A stretch of DNA of 37,373 bases from Marilutibacter maris (GTDB lineage Bacteria; Pseudomonadota; Gammaproteobacteria; Xanthomonadales; Xanthomonadaceae), in the NCBI RefSeq assembly GCF_006546735.2, contig NZ_VICD02000132.1, positions 1 through 37,373 on the forward strand, read 5' to 3'. Below are positions 19,480 to 27,116 of the stretch, one piece after another. A model generated the notes under the pieces. The model searched no databases and was not told the DNA's origin. It was given only the letters and a program-made list of their open reading frames with translations. A program made the position numbers and the translations under genes. Every line of letters starts with the position of its first letter. The first letter of the stretch is position 1.

Positions 19480-19863
19480 ATGGATCACGTTTTCATCGAA
19501 GGCCTCGAGATCGATGCCCTGATCGGCATCTACGACTGGGAGCGCCGGGTCCGCCAGACCCTGGTGTTCGATATCGAGATGGCGTTCGACAACCGGGTCC
19601 CTGCGGCGACCGACGACATCGCCGACACCTTGAACTACAAGGCGGTCAGCAAGCGCGTGATCGCCTATGTGCAGGCATCGGAGTTCGGTCTGGTCGAGAC
19701 GCTGGCCGAGCGGGTCGCGCAGATCATCCTCGACGAGTTCGGCGTGCGCCGGTTGCGGCTCAAGCTCAGCAAGCCCGGTGCGGTCCGCGGCGCGCGCGCG
19801 GTCGGTGTGGTCATCGAGCGTTCGCGGGCGGGCGATACCCTGCCGGCGGCGGCCGCCGACTGA
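19480..19863 (+). CDS. folB: Dihydroneopterin aldolase
   Basis: FolB converts 7,8-dihydroneopterin to 6-hydroxymethyl-7,8-dihydropterin and glycolaldehyde in folate synthesis. The 127-residue protein has the family signature FIEGLEIDALIGIYDWERRV, the DTLNYKAVSKRV segment, the catalytic-region Glu in GLVETLAERVA and the conserved Lys of LKLSKPGAVRGA. Length is normal. The ATG follows the tandem repeat by a few bases and has no clear ribosome-binding site. folK, which uses its product, lies 1.4 kb downstream on the same strand. Confidence 0.96.
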   Translation: MDHVFIEGLEIDALIGIYDWERRVRQTLVFDIEMAFDNRVPAATDDIADTLNYKAVSKRVIAYVQASEFGLVETLAERVAQIILDEFGVRRLRLKLSKPGAVRGARAVGVVIERSRAGDTLPAAAAD

Positions 19864-19951
19864 ACCGGGGGGGCCTCCGCCGTCGCCGCGGGGGTTGAAC
19901 CTGAACCGGACGCACCTACCCTGAAGGACTGAGCCCCAGCAACCCGTATCC

Positions 19952-21235
19952 ATGCAAGCGCAAGCCGAATCGATCAAAGCCCAGCTCGACGCCATCGCCG
20001 CCCAGTCCGCCGGCATGGACTGGACCGTGACCCTGGGCGTGCTGGCCGGCCTGGTGGTGCTGGCCGCGCTGGTGGACTGGCTGACCCAGCGCATCGTCCG
20101 CCCGCTGGTATCCCGGGCGGTGCGGGTCAGTCCGACCAAGATCGACGATGCGCTGCTCGCCCATGGCGTGATCAAGCAGCTCTCGCACATCGCCCCGGCG
20201 CTGGTGATCCATTTCGGCATCGCTCTGGTGCCGAACCTGCACGAGACCCTGGTGCAGGTGATCGGCAAGGGCGCGATCGCCTACATGGTGCTGGTGGTCG
20301 CGATCGCGATCAGCGCGTTCCTGTCCGCGCTCAACGACATCTACGAGCGGCGTCCGGCCGGCCACAGCCGTCCGATCAAGGGCTACGTCCAGCTCGGCAA
20401 GATCATCGTCTACACGATCGCGCTGATCGGCATCATCGCGGTGCTGATCGGCAAGTCGCCGCTGGTCCTGCTCGGCGGCCTGGGCGCGTTCGCCGCGGTC
20501 CTGCTGCTGGTGTTCAAGGACACCATCCTGTCGCTGGTCGCCAGCGTGCAGATCGCCTCCAACGACATGGTCCGGGTCGGCGACTGGATCGAGATGCCGT
20601 CGCTGGGCGTGGACGGCGACGTGGTCGACATCGCCCTGCACACGATCAAGGTGCAGAACTTCGACAAGACCATCGTCACCGTGCCGACCCACCGGCTGAT
20701 CGAGGACAGCGTCAAGAACTGGCGCGGCATGAGCGATTCGGGCGGCCGCCGGATCAAGCGCGCGCTGTACGTGGATCAGGGCAGCGTCGGTTTCCTCGAC
20801 GAGGCGATGCGCCGCAAGCTGGGCCGCTTCGCGTTGTTGAAGTCGCACTTCGAACGCAAGAAGGCCGAGCTGGACGAATGGAACGCGCAGGCGCCCGAGC
20901 GCAGCGCCGAGCCGGTCAATGCGCGCCGGCTGACCAATCTGGGCTGCTTCCGCGCCTACGTGACCGCCTATCTCGAGTCGCACCCGAAGGTCGATCACGG
21001 CAAGACCCTGATGGTGCGCCAGCTCGAGCCGGGGCCGACCGGATTGCCGCTGGAGCTGTACTGCTTCGCCGCGACCACCGAGTGGGGGGCCTACGAGGCG
21101 ATCCAGGCCGACATCTTCGATCACCTGCTGGCGATCCTGCCGGAGTTCGGGCTGCGCTTGTTCCAGCAGCCCGGCGGCGGCGACCTGATGGCCGGCATCG
21201 CGGCGCTGCGGGCGCCGCTGGACGCCGCCGCGTGA
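19952..21235 (+). CDS. MscS-type mechanosensitive ion channel (YbdG-like)
   Basis: The 427-residue protein has about five N-terminal transmembrane helices (about 25-170). The pore/MscS core follows (GGLGAFAAVLLLVFKDTILS...), then the beta domain SNDMVRVGDWIEMPSLGVDG with VQNFDKTIVTVPTHRLI. A C-terminal cytoplasmic part holds an insertion with LKSHFERKKAELDEWN and ends near residue 427. The long insertion after the beta domain is characteristic of YbdG/MscM-like channels rather than small MscS. It releases solutes when membrane tension rises. Its stop overlaps the GTG start of folK by four bases, so the two are translationally coupled although functionally unrelated. Confidence 0.92.
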   Translation: MQAQAESIKAQLDAIAAQSAGMDWTVTLGVLAGLVVLAALVDWLTQRIVRPLVSRAVRVSPTKIDDALLAHGVIKQLSHIAPALVIHFGIALVPNLHETLVQVIGKGAIAYMVLVVAIAISAFLSALNDIYERRPAGHSRPIKGYVQLGKIIVYTIALIGIIAVLIGKSPLVLLGGLGAFAAVLLLVFKDTILSLVASVQIASNDMVRVGDWIEMPSLGVDGDVVDIALHTIKVQNFDKTIVTVPTHRLIEDSVKNWRGMSDSGGRRIKRALYVDQGSVGFLDEAMRRKLGRFALLKSHFERKKAELDEWNAQAPERSAEPVNARRLTNLGCFRAYVTAYLESHPKVDHGKTLMVRQLEPGPTGLPLELYCFAATTEWGAYEAIQADIFDHLLAILPEFGLRLFQQPGGGDLMAGIAALRAPLDAAA

Positions 21236-21729
21236 ACCGGCCACGGGTCAGCCGCGCCTACCTGAGCCTGGGCAGCAATCTGGACCCGGAGGCCAACCTG
21301 GCCAGCGGCATCGCCGCGCTGCGCGAGCAGTTCGGCGCGATCGTGCTGTCGGAGGTCTACCGCACCGCGGCGGTCGGGTTCGACGGTGGCGACTTCCTCA
21401 ATGCCGCGGCGGTGATCGAGACCACGATGGATCCGTATGCGCTCAATGCCTGGCTGCATGCGCTGGAGGACGCGCATGGCCGCGATCGCAGCGGCCCGCG
21501 CTTCGGCAACCGCACGCTCGACATCGACATCGTGCTGTTCGACAACCGTGTGCTCAGCGGCCCCGGCAACCTGCACATCCCGCGGCCGGAACTCAAGCAC
21601 GCCTTCGTGCTGAGGCCGCTGGCGGAGATCGCGCCGGAGACGGTGGTGCCCGACGACGGACGCACCCTGGCGCAGCTGTGGGCGGCCCATCCCGATCACG
21701 GGGCGGCGATGGAGACGGTCGCGCTGTAG
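21232..21729 (+). CDS. folK: 2-amino-4-hydroxy-6-hydroxymethyldihydropteridine diphosphokinase
   Basis: FolK pyrophosphorylates the FolB product using ATP. The 165-residue protein starts YLSLGSNLDPEANL and carries the catalytic stretch LHALEDAHGRDRSGPRFGNR followed by TLDIDIVLFDN, in which the Asp pair binds magnesium. IPRPELKHAFVLRPLAEI is the usual C-terminal signature. The start is GTG at 21232 in a GTGA overlap with the channel gene. No ATG fits the family N-terminus. Confidence 0.95.
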   Translation: MNRPRVSRAYLSLGSNLDPEANLASGIAALREQFGAIVLSEVYRTAAVGFDGGDFLNAAAVIETTMDPYALNAWLHALEDAHGRDRSGPRFGNRTLDIDIVLFDNRVLSGPGNLHIPRPELKHAFVLRPLAEIAPETVVPDDGRTLAQLWAAHPDHGAAMETVAL

Positions 21730-21796
21730 TGCGGCCGTGCCGCGGCGGGCCGCCTGGGGCATCATCGGCGGCCTGACACCGATACCGGAGCGCACG

Positions 21797-23143
21797 ATGC
21801 AACGACGGGACTTCCTGCTGGCGACCGCGGCGAGCGCGGCGTTGACCGCGCCGGGCATGGGCTGGGCGCGCTCGGCATCGCGGTTGAAGGTCGGTCTGAT
21901 CGGCGTCGGCATGCGCGGCCAGGTCCATCTGGCCGAGCTGCTCAAGCGCGAGGATGTCGAGGTCGTCGCGCTGTGCGACATCGAGGCCTACATGCTCGAT
22001 ACCGCGCTGGCGATGGTGGCCGCGGCCGGGAAGCCCAGGCCGCGCGTGTTCACCGGCAGCGATCATGCCTACGAGCAGATGCTCGCCGACGCCGACCTGG
22101 ACGCGGTGATCATCGCCACCCCGTGGGAGTGGCACGCACCGCAGGCGATCGCGGCGATGGAGGCGAAGGTCGCGGTCGGCTGCGAGGTCGTCGCCGGCAT
22201 CACCCTCGACGATCACTGGCGCGTGCTGCGGGCGCAGCAGCGCACCGGCACCCCGTACATGCTGCTGGAAAACGTCTGCTACCGCCGCGACGTGCTGGCG
22301 GTGCTGAACATGGTCCGCCAGGGCCTGTTCGGCGAGCTGGTGCACCTGGAGGGCGGCTACGAGCACGATCTGCGCGCAGTCAAGTTCAACTCCGGCGAGC
22401 CGGGCAAGCCCTACGGCGGCGGCGTCGAGTTCGGCGACAAGGGCTGGTCGGAGGCGAAGTGGCGCACCCCGCACTCGGTGCGCCGCAACGGCGAGCTCTA
22501 TCCCAGTCACGGCATCGGCCCGTGCGCGATGTGGGCCGACATCCATCGCGGCAACCGCTTCGAGCGGCTGACCAGCTATGCCAGCAAGGCGCGCGGCCTG
22601 CACGATTACGTGGTCAAACAGGGCGGCGCCGACCACCCCAGCGCCAAGGTCGGATTCGCGCTGGGCGACGTGGTCACCACCCAACTGGTCTGCGCGAACG
22701 GCGAGACCATCCTGCTGACCCACGACACTTCGTTGCCGCGGCCGTACTCGCTCGGGTTCCGGGTGCAGGGCACCGGCGGCCTGTGGATGGACGTCAACAA
22801 GTCGATCTATCTGGAGGGCAGGAGTCCCGAGCCGCATCGCTGGGAGGACGCCCAGGGCTGGCTGGAGCGCTACGACCATCCGCTGTGGAAGCGCTTCGCC
22901 GCCCAGGCCGAGGGCGCTGGGCACGGCGGCATGGACTTCTTCGTCGTGCACGCCTTCGTCGAGGCGCTCAAGGCCGGCGACCCGATGCCGATCGACATCT
23001 ACGACGCGGTCGCCTGGAGCGCGATCACGCCGTTGTCCGAACAGTCGATCCGCGAGGACAACCGGACCCTGGCGTTCCCGGACTTCACCGAGGGCCGCTG
23101 GCGCGACCGGGCGCGGATCTTCGCCCTGGGCGCCGACTACTGA
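21797..23143 (+). CDS. Tat-exported Gfo/Idh/MocA-fold protein, GH109 glycosidase-like
   Basis: The 448-residue protein has a twin-arginine signal (MQRRDFLLATAASAALTAP), then an NAD-binding Rossmann domain starting KVGLIGVGMRGQVHL and a Gfo/Idh/MocA C-terminal domain. It matches the GH109 type, in which bound NAD+ is used for a redox-assisted cleavage of alpha-N-acetylgalactosamine glycosides. LLENVCYRRDVLAVLNMVRQ, EGGYEHDL (Y188) and LYPSHGIGP (Y235, H238) correspond to motifs I recall from the Elizabethkingia enzyme. Substrate specificity cannot be read from sequence. The ATG at 21797 is chosen over a GTG at 21737 because it starts the Tat signal. Tat export fits a protein that must carry NAD out folded. 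Confidence 0.88.
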   Translation: MQRRDFLLATAASAALTAPGMGWARSASRLKVGLIGVGMRGQVHLAELLKREDVEVVALCDIEAYMLDTALAMVAAAGKPRPRVFTGSDHAYEQMLADADLDAVIIATPWEWHAPQAIAAMEAKVAVGCEVVAGITLDDHWRVLRAQQRTGTPYMLLENVCYRRDVLAVLNMVRQGLFGELVHLEGGYEHDLRAVKFNSGEPGKPYGGGVEFGDKGWSEAKWRTPHSVRRNGELYPSHGIGPCAMWADIHRGNRFERLTSYASKARGLHDYVVKQGGADHPSAKVGFALGDVVTTQLVCANGETILLTHDTSLPRPYSLGFRVQGTGGLWMDVNKSIYLEGRSPEPHRWEDAQGWLERYDHPLWKRFAAQAEGAGHGGMDFFVVHAFVEALKAGDPMPIDIYDAVAWSAITPLSEQSIREDNRTLAFPDFTEGRWRDRARIFALGADY

Positions 23144-23215
23144 GGGAGCTTCATCGGCGCGCCGGAACGGGCATAATTGGCCGCAGGGGGGATCCTTCGA
23201 GAGGATCTCAGGCAC

Positions 23216-24046
23216 ATGTTCGAAAAGTTCAGGCGCAGTTGGGCGCTGGTCAAGGCCAGCGCGTCGGTGTTGCGCTCCGACAAGGAATTGATGCTGTTCC
23301 CGTTGGTTTCGTCGGCCGCCACCGTGCTGGTGCTGGCGACCTTCGCGGTCCCGACCTTCGCGTTGCGCATCTTCGAGAATGGATTCGGCCCGGTCGGAGC
23401 GATCTGGGCGTTCGCGTTCTACTTCTGCCAGTACACCGTGATCATCTTCTTCAACAGCGCCCTGGTGGGGGCGGCGTTGATCCGGCTCGAAGGCGGCGAT
23501 CCGACCCTGGCCGACGGCCTCAGGGCGGCGCGGTCGCGGCTGGGCGCGATCCTCGGCTACGCCGCGATCGCCGCCACCGTCGGCATGCTGCTCAACGCGA
23601 TGAAGAACCGCGAGAACAACTTCATCGTGCGCCTGATCGGCAGCGGCCTGGGCATGATGTGGACGCTGGCGACCTTCCTGGTGGTGCCGGTGCTGGTCAG
23701 TACCGACGTCGGCCCGGTCGATGCGCTCAGGAGCAGCGTCAACCTGCTCAAGCGGACCTGGGGCGAGAACGCGATCGGCCAGATCGGGATCGGCACCGCG
23801 TTCGGGCTGATCACCGTGGTGGTGGTCCTGATCGGCGCCGGCTGCACCGTCGCCGCGTGGATGGTCTCGGCCGGGCTGGGCATCGCGGTCGCGGTCGTGT
23901 TCGTGATCGCCGTGCTGCTGCTGGGCATCTACCAGTCGGCGCTGAGCGGGGTGTACTCGGCGGCGCTGTACCAGTACGTGACCCGCGGCGAGACGCCGGC
24001 CGGGTTCGAGGACGTGCCGCTGGCGCAGGCCTTCGCCGGCAAGTGA
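23216..24046 (+). CDS. DUF6159 family membrane protein
   Basis: The 276-residue protein opens MFEKFRRSWALVKASASVLR followed by DKELMLFPL, a characteristic start for the DUF6159 family, and has about six transmembrane helices. Function is unknown. A small inverted repeat (GATCC-ttcgaga-GGATC, 23191-23207) sits just before the start and could mask the ribosome-binding site in mRNA. It follows the GH109-like gene by 72 bp in the same direction. Confidence 0.85.
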   Translation: MFEKFRRSWALVKASASVLRSDKELMLFPLVSSAATVLVLATFAVPTFALRIFENGFGPVGAIWAFAFYFCQYTVIIFFNSALVGAALIRLEGGDPTLADGLRAARSRLGAILGYAAIAATVGMLLNAMKNRENNFIVRLIGSGLGMMWTLATFLVVPVLVSTDVGPVDALRSSVNLLKRTWGENAIGQIGIGTAFGLITVVVVLIGAGCTVAAWMVSAGLGIAVAVVFVIAVLLLGIYQSALSGVYSAALYQYVTRGETPAGFEDVPLAQAFAGK

Positions 24047-24090
24047 GCGCAAGGGTCGGGGCGCGGCGCGCTGCCGCGTCCCCGGCCGGG

Positions 24091-24852
24091 TCAGACCGAC
24101 AGCATCCGGCCGCCGTCCAGGTGCAGGACCTGGCCGGTGCTGTAGCGGGCATCCATCAGCAGCCAGCGCACCGCCTCGGCGACCTCCTCGGGGGTGCCGG
24201 TGCGGGCCAGCGGCGTGCGTTCGAGCATCTGCGCCTGCTTGAGGCTGCAGCTGTCGCCGGCGATGTCGCTGCCGTTGGGCTCCGGCCACAGGATCGCGCC
24301 GGGGGCGACCGCGTTGACCCGCACCTGCGGCGCCAGTTCCAGCGCCAGCGACCGGGTCATCGCCAGCAGTGCGGCCTTGGCCATGCAATAGACGGTGTGG
24401 TCGCGCAGCGGACGCTCGGCGTACAGGTCGGTCAGGTTGACGATCGCGCCGCCGGCCTGGCGCAGATGCGGGGCCGCGGCCTGGGCGAGGAAGAACGGTG
24501 CGTGCGCGTTGCTGGCGAACAGGCGGTCCCACTGCGCCGGGGTGGTGGCGCCGATCGGCGAGGGCTCGAAGGTGGAGGCGTTGTTGACCAGGGCGTCGAG
24601 CCGGCCGAAACGGCCGATGGTGGCCGCGACCAGTTCCGGCAGGCGGTCGAACTCGCCCAGGTCCGTCTGCAGCGGCAGCACGCTGTCGGCGCGCGCGTCG
24701 TTCAGCGCGGCGGCAAGCGCCTGCGCCGCATCGGTGGAGCCGCGGTAGTGCAGGGCGATGTCGTAGCCGGCCGCATGCAGATGGCGGACGATGGCGGCGC
24801 CGATGCGGCGGGCCGCGCCGGTGATGAGGGCGACGGGGCGGTTGGCGGGCAT
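24091..24852 (-). CDS. Pteridine reductase / FolM-like short-chain dehydrogenase
   Basis: The 253-residue SDR has the cofactor motif TGAARRIG (about 11-18), whose Arg-Ile-Gly is typical of pteridine reductases. LVNNAS, a catalytic YxxxK as YCMAKAA, and a C-terminal STGQVLHLDGGRMLSV follow. The NADPH preference is suggested by HYRGSTDA after the second strand. Such enzymes reduce dihydromonapterin or dihydrofolate, so this gene may complement folB and folK in the same window; that link is inferred from context. Start at 24852 gives the normal length. It is divergent from midA across 353 bp holding repeats. Confidence 0.88.
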   Translation of the reverse strand: MPANRPVALITGAARRIGAAIVRHLHAAGYDIALHYRGSTDAAQALAAALNDARADSVLPLQTDLGEFDRLPELVAATIGRFGRLDALVNNASTFEPSPIGATTPAQWDRLFASNAHAPFFLAQAAAPHLRQAGGAIVNLTDLYAERPLRDHTVYCMAKAALLAMTRSLALELAPQVRVNAVAPGAILWPEPNGSDIAGDSCSLKQAQMLERTPLARTGTPEEVAEAVRWLLMDARYSTGQVLHLDGGRMLSV

Positions 24853-25047
24853 TGCGGATGTCGCGGAAGGACCGGCCCCGAGCGTAGCGAGTGAGCGCGT
24901 CACCGCCAACCGCTTGCCCCGGCCGTCGATGCCTGGGAGCGGCGAGGCGCCGCGCGGCGCTGGACTGACGGGCGTCGGCCATGGCCGGGTCGACACGTGG
25001 GAAACGATCCGGTCGCGACTCTGTGTTTTTCGGGCCCTGGGCTTTTC

Positions 25048-25163
25048 GTAGGAGCGGCGTAAGCCGCGACCGGGCGTTCATGGGAAAGCTCCATCGCGGC
25101 TTACGCCGCTCCTACGGGGTTCGCGGGCGCAGCCTCGGGGATCGCGGCTTGCGCCGCTGCTAC
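25048..25163. repeat. REP-like palindrome, copy 2, plus a solo arm
   Basis: The 22-bp arms at 25048-25069 (GTAGGAGCGGCGTAAGCC...) and 25094-25115 are perfect reverse complements around a 24-bp loop. A third arm at 25142-25163 (TCGCGGCTTGCGCCGCTG...) matches with two changes and has no partner. It is the same family as the copy at 18024-18089. Confidence 0.88.
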
Positions 25164-25193
25164 GAAAACTGGGGCTGCAAGCGTCCGGGCTGC

Positions 25194-25199
25194 GATACT
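25194..25199 (+). promoter_or_regulatory. Putative -10 box giving a leaderless midA transcript
   Basis: GATACT lies only 6 nt before the ATG at 25206, so transcription would begin at or beside the start codon. No Shine-Dalgarno sequence is present, which agrees with leaderless translation. A -35 element is not clear. Confidence 0.45.
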
Positions 25200-25205
25200 T
25201 GTCCG

Positions 25206-26399
25206 ATGACCTCACTTCCGACCCCCGATACCGACGCGCTCGCCCACAGCGGCCGCCTGTCGGCGCACCTGCGCGCCGAGATCCAGGCCAGCGACGATGC
25301 CGCGATCCCGTTCTCGCGCTTCATGGAGCTGGCGCTGTACGCGCCGGGTCTGGGCTACTACAGCGCCGGCGCCAGCAAGTTCGGTGAGGAAGGCGACTTC
25401 GTCACCGCGCCCGAGCTGGGGCCGGTGTTCGCCGCCTGCACCGCCGAGGCGCTGGCCCCGGTGATGCAGCAGGTCGGTCCGGAGGGCCTGTTCCTGGAGC
25501 TGGGAGGCGGTACCGGCGCCTTCGCCGAAGTCGCGCTCAAGCGCCTGACCGAACTGGACGCGCTGCCGGACCGTTACGCGATCCTCGAGCCCAGCGCGCA
25601 GTTGCGCCAGCGCCAGCGCGAACGCCTGCAACGGCGGCTGCCGCCACCGCTGTTCGATCTGGTCGAGTGGGTCGACGGCCCGTTTCCGCACGACTGGGAA
25701 GGCGTGTTGTTCGCCAACGAGGTGATCGATGCGCTGCCGACGCCGCGCTTCGCGATCGTCGATGGGCAGGTGCACGAGGAGTTCGTGGTGATCGACGAGG
25801 CCGGCGACGGCCACGGCTTCGCCCGCATCACCCGCCCGGCCGACGCGTTCCTGACCAATGCGGTGCGCCACATCGAGCAGCGGCTGGAACGGCGGCTGCC
25901 GGACGGCTACCGTTCCGAGCTGCTGCCGCAGCTGCCGTACTGGATCCAGGCGGTGTCCGGCGGCATGAAGCGCGGCGCGATGCTGTTCGTCGACTACGGC
26001 TACCCGCGCGGCGAGTACTACCTGCCCGAGCGCAGCGACGGCACCCTGCGCGCGTTCTACCGTCAGCGCATGCATGCCGATCCGATGCTGTGGCCGGGCC
26101 TGCAGGACCTCACCGCCTCGGTCGACTTCACCGCGCTGGCCGAGGCCGGCGTCGGCGCCGGTTTCGACTTCGCAGGCTACTGTTCGCAGGCCAGCTTCCT
26201 GATGGGCAACGGGCTGGCCGGGGTGCTGGAGCGGATCGAGCGGATCGCCGACGAGGGCGAGCGCCTGCGCCGCACCGAGGAGGTCAAGAAGCTGACCCTG
26301 CCCAGCGCGATGGGCGAGCGCTTCCAGGTGATGGGCTTCGAGAAGGACGTCGAGTTCGGCACCGCCTTTCTCGCCGGCGATCTCAGCTTCCGCCTGTGA
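25206..26399 (+). CDS. SAM-dependent methyltransferase, MidA/NDUFAF7 family
   Basis: The 397-residue protein fits the MidA family; its mitochondrial member NDUFAF7 dimethylates an arginine of complex I subunit NDUFS2. Visible signatures are PFSRFMELALYAPGLGYYS, FVTAPELGPVFA, the SAM-binding ELGGGTGAFAEVALKRL, VLFANEVIDALPTPRF and FVDYGYPRGEYYLPER. The target in bacteria is not established. Start at 25206 is supported by family alignment from memory and by the -10 box just upstream. Its stop overlaps the VanZ-like gene start in GTGA. Confidence 0.93.
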   Translation: MTSLPTPDTDALAHSGRLSAHLRAEIQASDDAAIPFSRFMELALYAPGLGYYSAGASKFGEEGDFVTAPELGPVFAACTAEALAPVMQQVGPEGLFLELGGGTGAFAEVALKRLTELDALPDRYAILEPSAQLRQRQRERLQRRLPPPLFDLVEWVDGPFPHDWEGVLFANEVIDALPTPRFAIVDGQVHEEFVVIDEAGDGHGFARITRPADAFLTNAVRHIEQRLERRLPDGYRSELLPQLPYWIQAVSGGMKRGAMLFVDYGYPRGEYYLPERSDGTLRAFYRQRMHADPMLWPGLQDLTASVDFTALAEAGVGAGFDFAGYCSQASFLMGNGLAGVLERIERIADEGERLRRTEEVKKLTLPSAMGERFQVMGFEKDVEFGTAFLAGDLSFRL

Positions 26400-26806
26400 G
26401 CCGGGAAGCGTCGCCGCTGCTGCGCGGATTCCGCCGGCCCGCGCTGTGGCTGGGCGCCTGGCTGGCGCTGGTCGCGGCGGTGGTGACCGCCTCGCTGTTG
26501 CCGGCCGCGGAACTGCCGGCGGCGCCGTTCGACGGCGTCGACAAGTTGGAGCACTTCCTCGCCTACGCGGTGCTCGCCGCCGGGGCGGTGATGCTGTTCG
26601 CCCGTGGCGGGATCCACTGGCTGCTGGCGATCGCGCTGGTCGCGCTGGGGGTCGGCCTGGAGTTCGCCCAGGGCGCGCTGACCGCGTCGCGCCAGGCCGA
26701 CGCTGCGGACGCACTGGCCAACACGCTTGGGGTGCTGGCGGGCGCCAGCCTGGGCTGGACCCCGGCGCGGCTGTGGCTGCTCCGGTTGGACGCGCGGCTG
26801 CCGTAA
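26396..26806 (+). CDS. VanZ-like family membrane protein
   Basis: The 136-residue protein has about four transmembrane helices. It carries the VanZ-like signatures DKLEHFLAYAVLA (about residue 49) and GLEFAQGALTASRQADAADALANTLG in the last third. VanZ-like proteins are small integral membrane proteins of uncertain function; the name comes from teicoplanin resistance, which should not be assumed here. The start is GTG within the midA stop (GTGA), so it is translationally coupled to midA. No ATG is available. Confidence 0.85.
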   Translation: MSREASPLLRGFRRPALWLGAWLALVAAVVTASLLPAAELPAAPFDGVDKLEHFLAYAVLAAGAVMLFARGGIHWLLAIALVALGVGLEFAQGALTASRQADAADALANTLGVLAGASLGWTPARLWLLRLDARLP

Positions 26807-27116
26807 CCGGCGCTCGCCTGGCCCGGCGGTGCCGGCATCGAGGTGACTGCCGATCGCGACCGGCGATCGGCGGGGTCGCTGAAACCGTTTTCTCCGTAAC
26901 CGATTGATCTGGCTCCGATTCGCGTCGCCGGCGGCGCGGAAGCGGGGGGCGTGGGTGGCGCGCCGCAACAAGATCGCAATACCGCCAACCACGTCACAAG
27001 GATGGGCGCAGAAAAGGATTCCGACTGATTGCGCAAAGGTTAAGAAAGGGTAAATCTCGCTTCGGACCGGTCGGGGAAGGCCGGCGCCATCCGTCACCGA
27101 GCAAGGAAATCGAGAC
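26807..27116. other. Intergenic region before the TonB-dependent receptor
   Basis: The 310 bp hold a perfect 9-bp inverted repeat GCCGATCGC-gaccg-GCGATCGGC (26849-26871). Its position fits an RNA 3'-end structure for midA-VanZ, but it lacks an adjacent T run. Right of it the base composition becomes more AT-rich towards the receptor gene, with a possible promoter at 27029-27056. No Fur-box-like sequence was recognised and no ORF is credible. Confidence 0.5.
27029..27056 (+). promoter_or_regulatory. Putative promoter of the TonB-dependent receptor gene
   Basis: TTGCGC (27029-27034) and TAAATC (27051-27056) are separated by 16 bp, 60 nt ahead of the start codon, in a locally AT-rich stretch. 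AAGGAAAT lies about 7 nt before the ATG and is a good ribosome-binding site. Confidence 0.35.

Larger units (their letters stand above)
24853..25205. other. Intergenic region between pteridine reductase and midA genes
   Basis: These 353 bp hold no credible gene. They contain a complete REP-like palindrome (25048-25115), a degenerate single arm (25142-25163) and, at the right end, the proposed midA -10 box. The left half is GC-rich with no clear signal. Confidence 0.6.

Noticed and set aside
24884..24894. GTAGCGAGTGA match to the left end of the tandem repeat
   Set aside because: The match is only 11 bases with no further similarity on either side, so chance is a sufficient explanation.
26396..26806. 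Glycopeptide resistance gene (vanZ)
   Set aside because: VanZ-like domains are widespread in bacteria without resistance, and no other van genes are present.
26849..26871. Terminator for midA-VanZ
   Set aside because: The 9-bp stem is perfect, but there is no adjacent T run, so I list it only as a structure within the intergenic region and not as a terminator.
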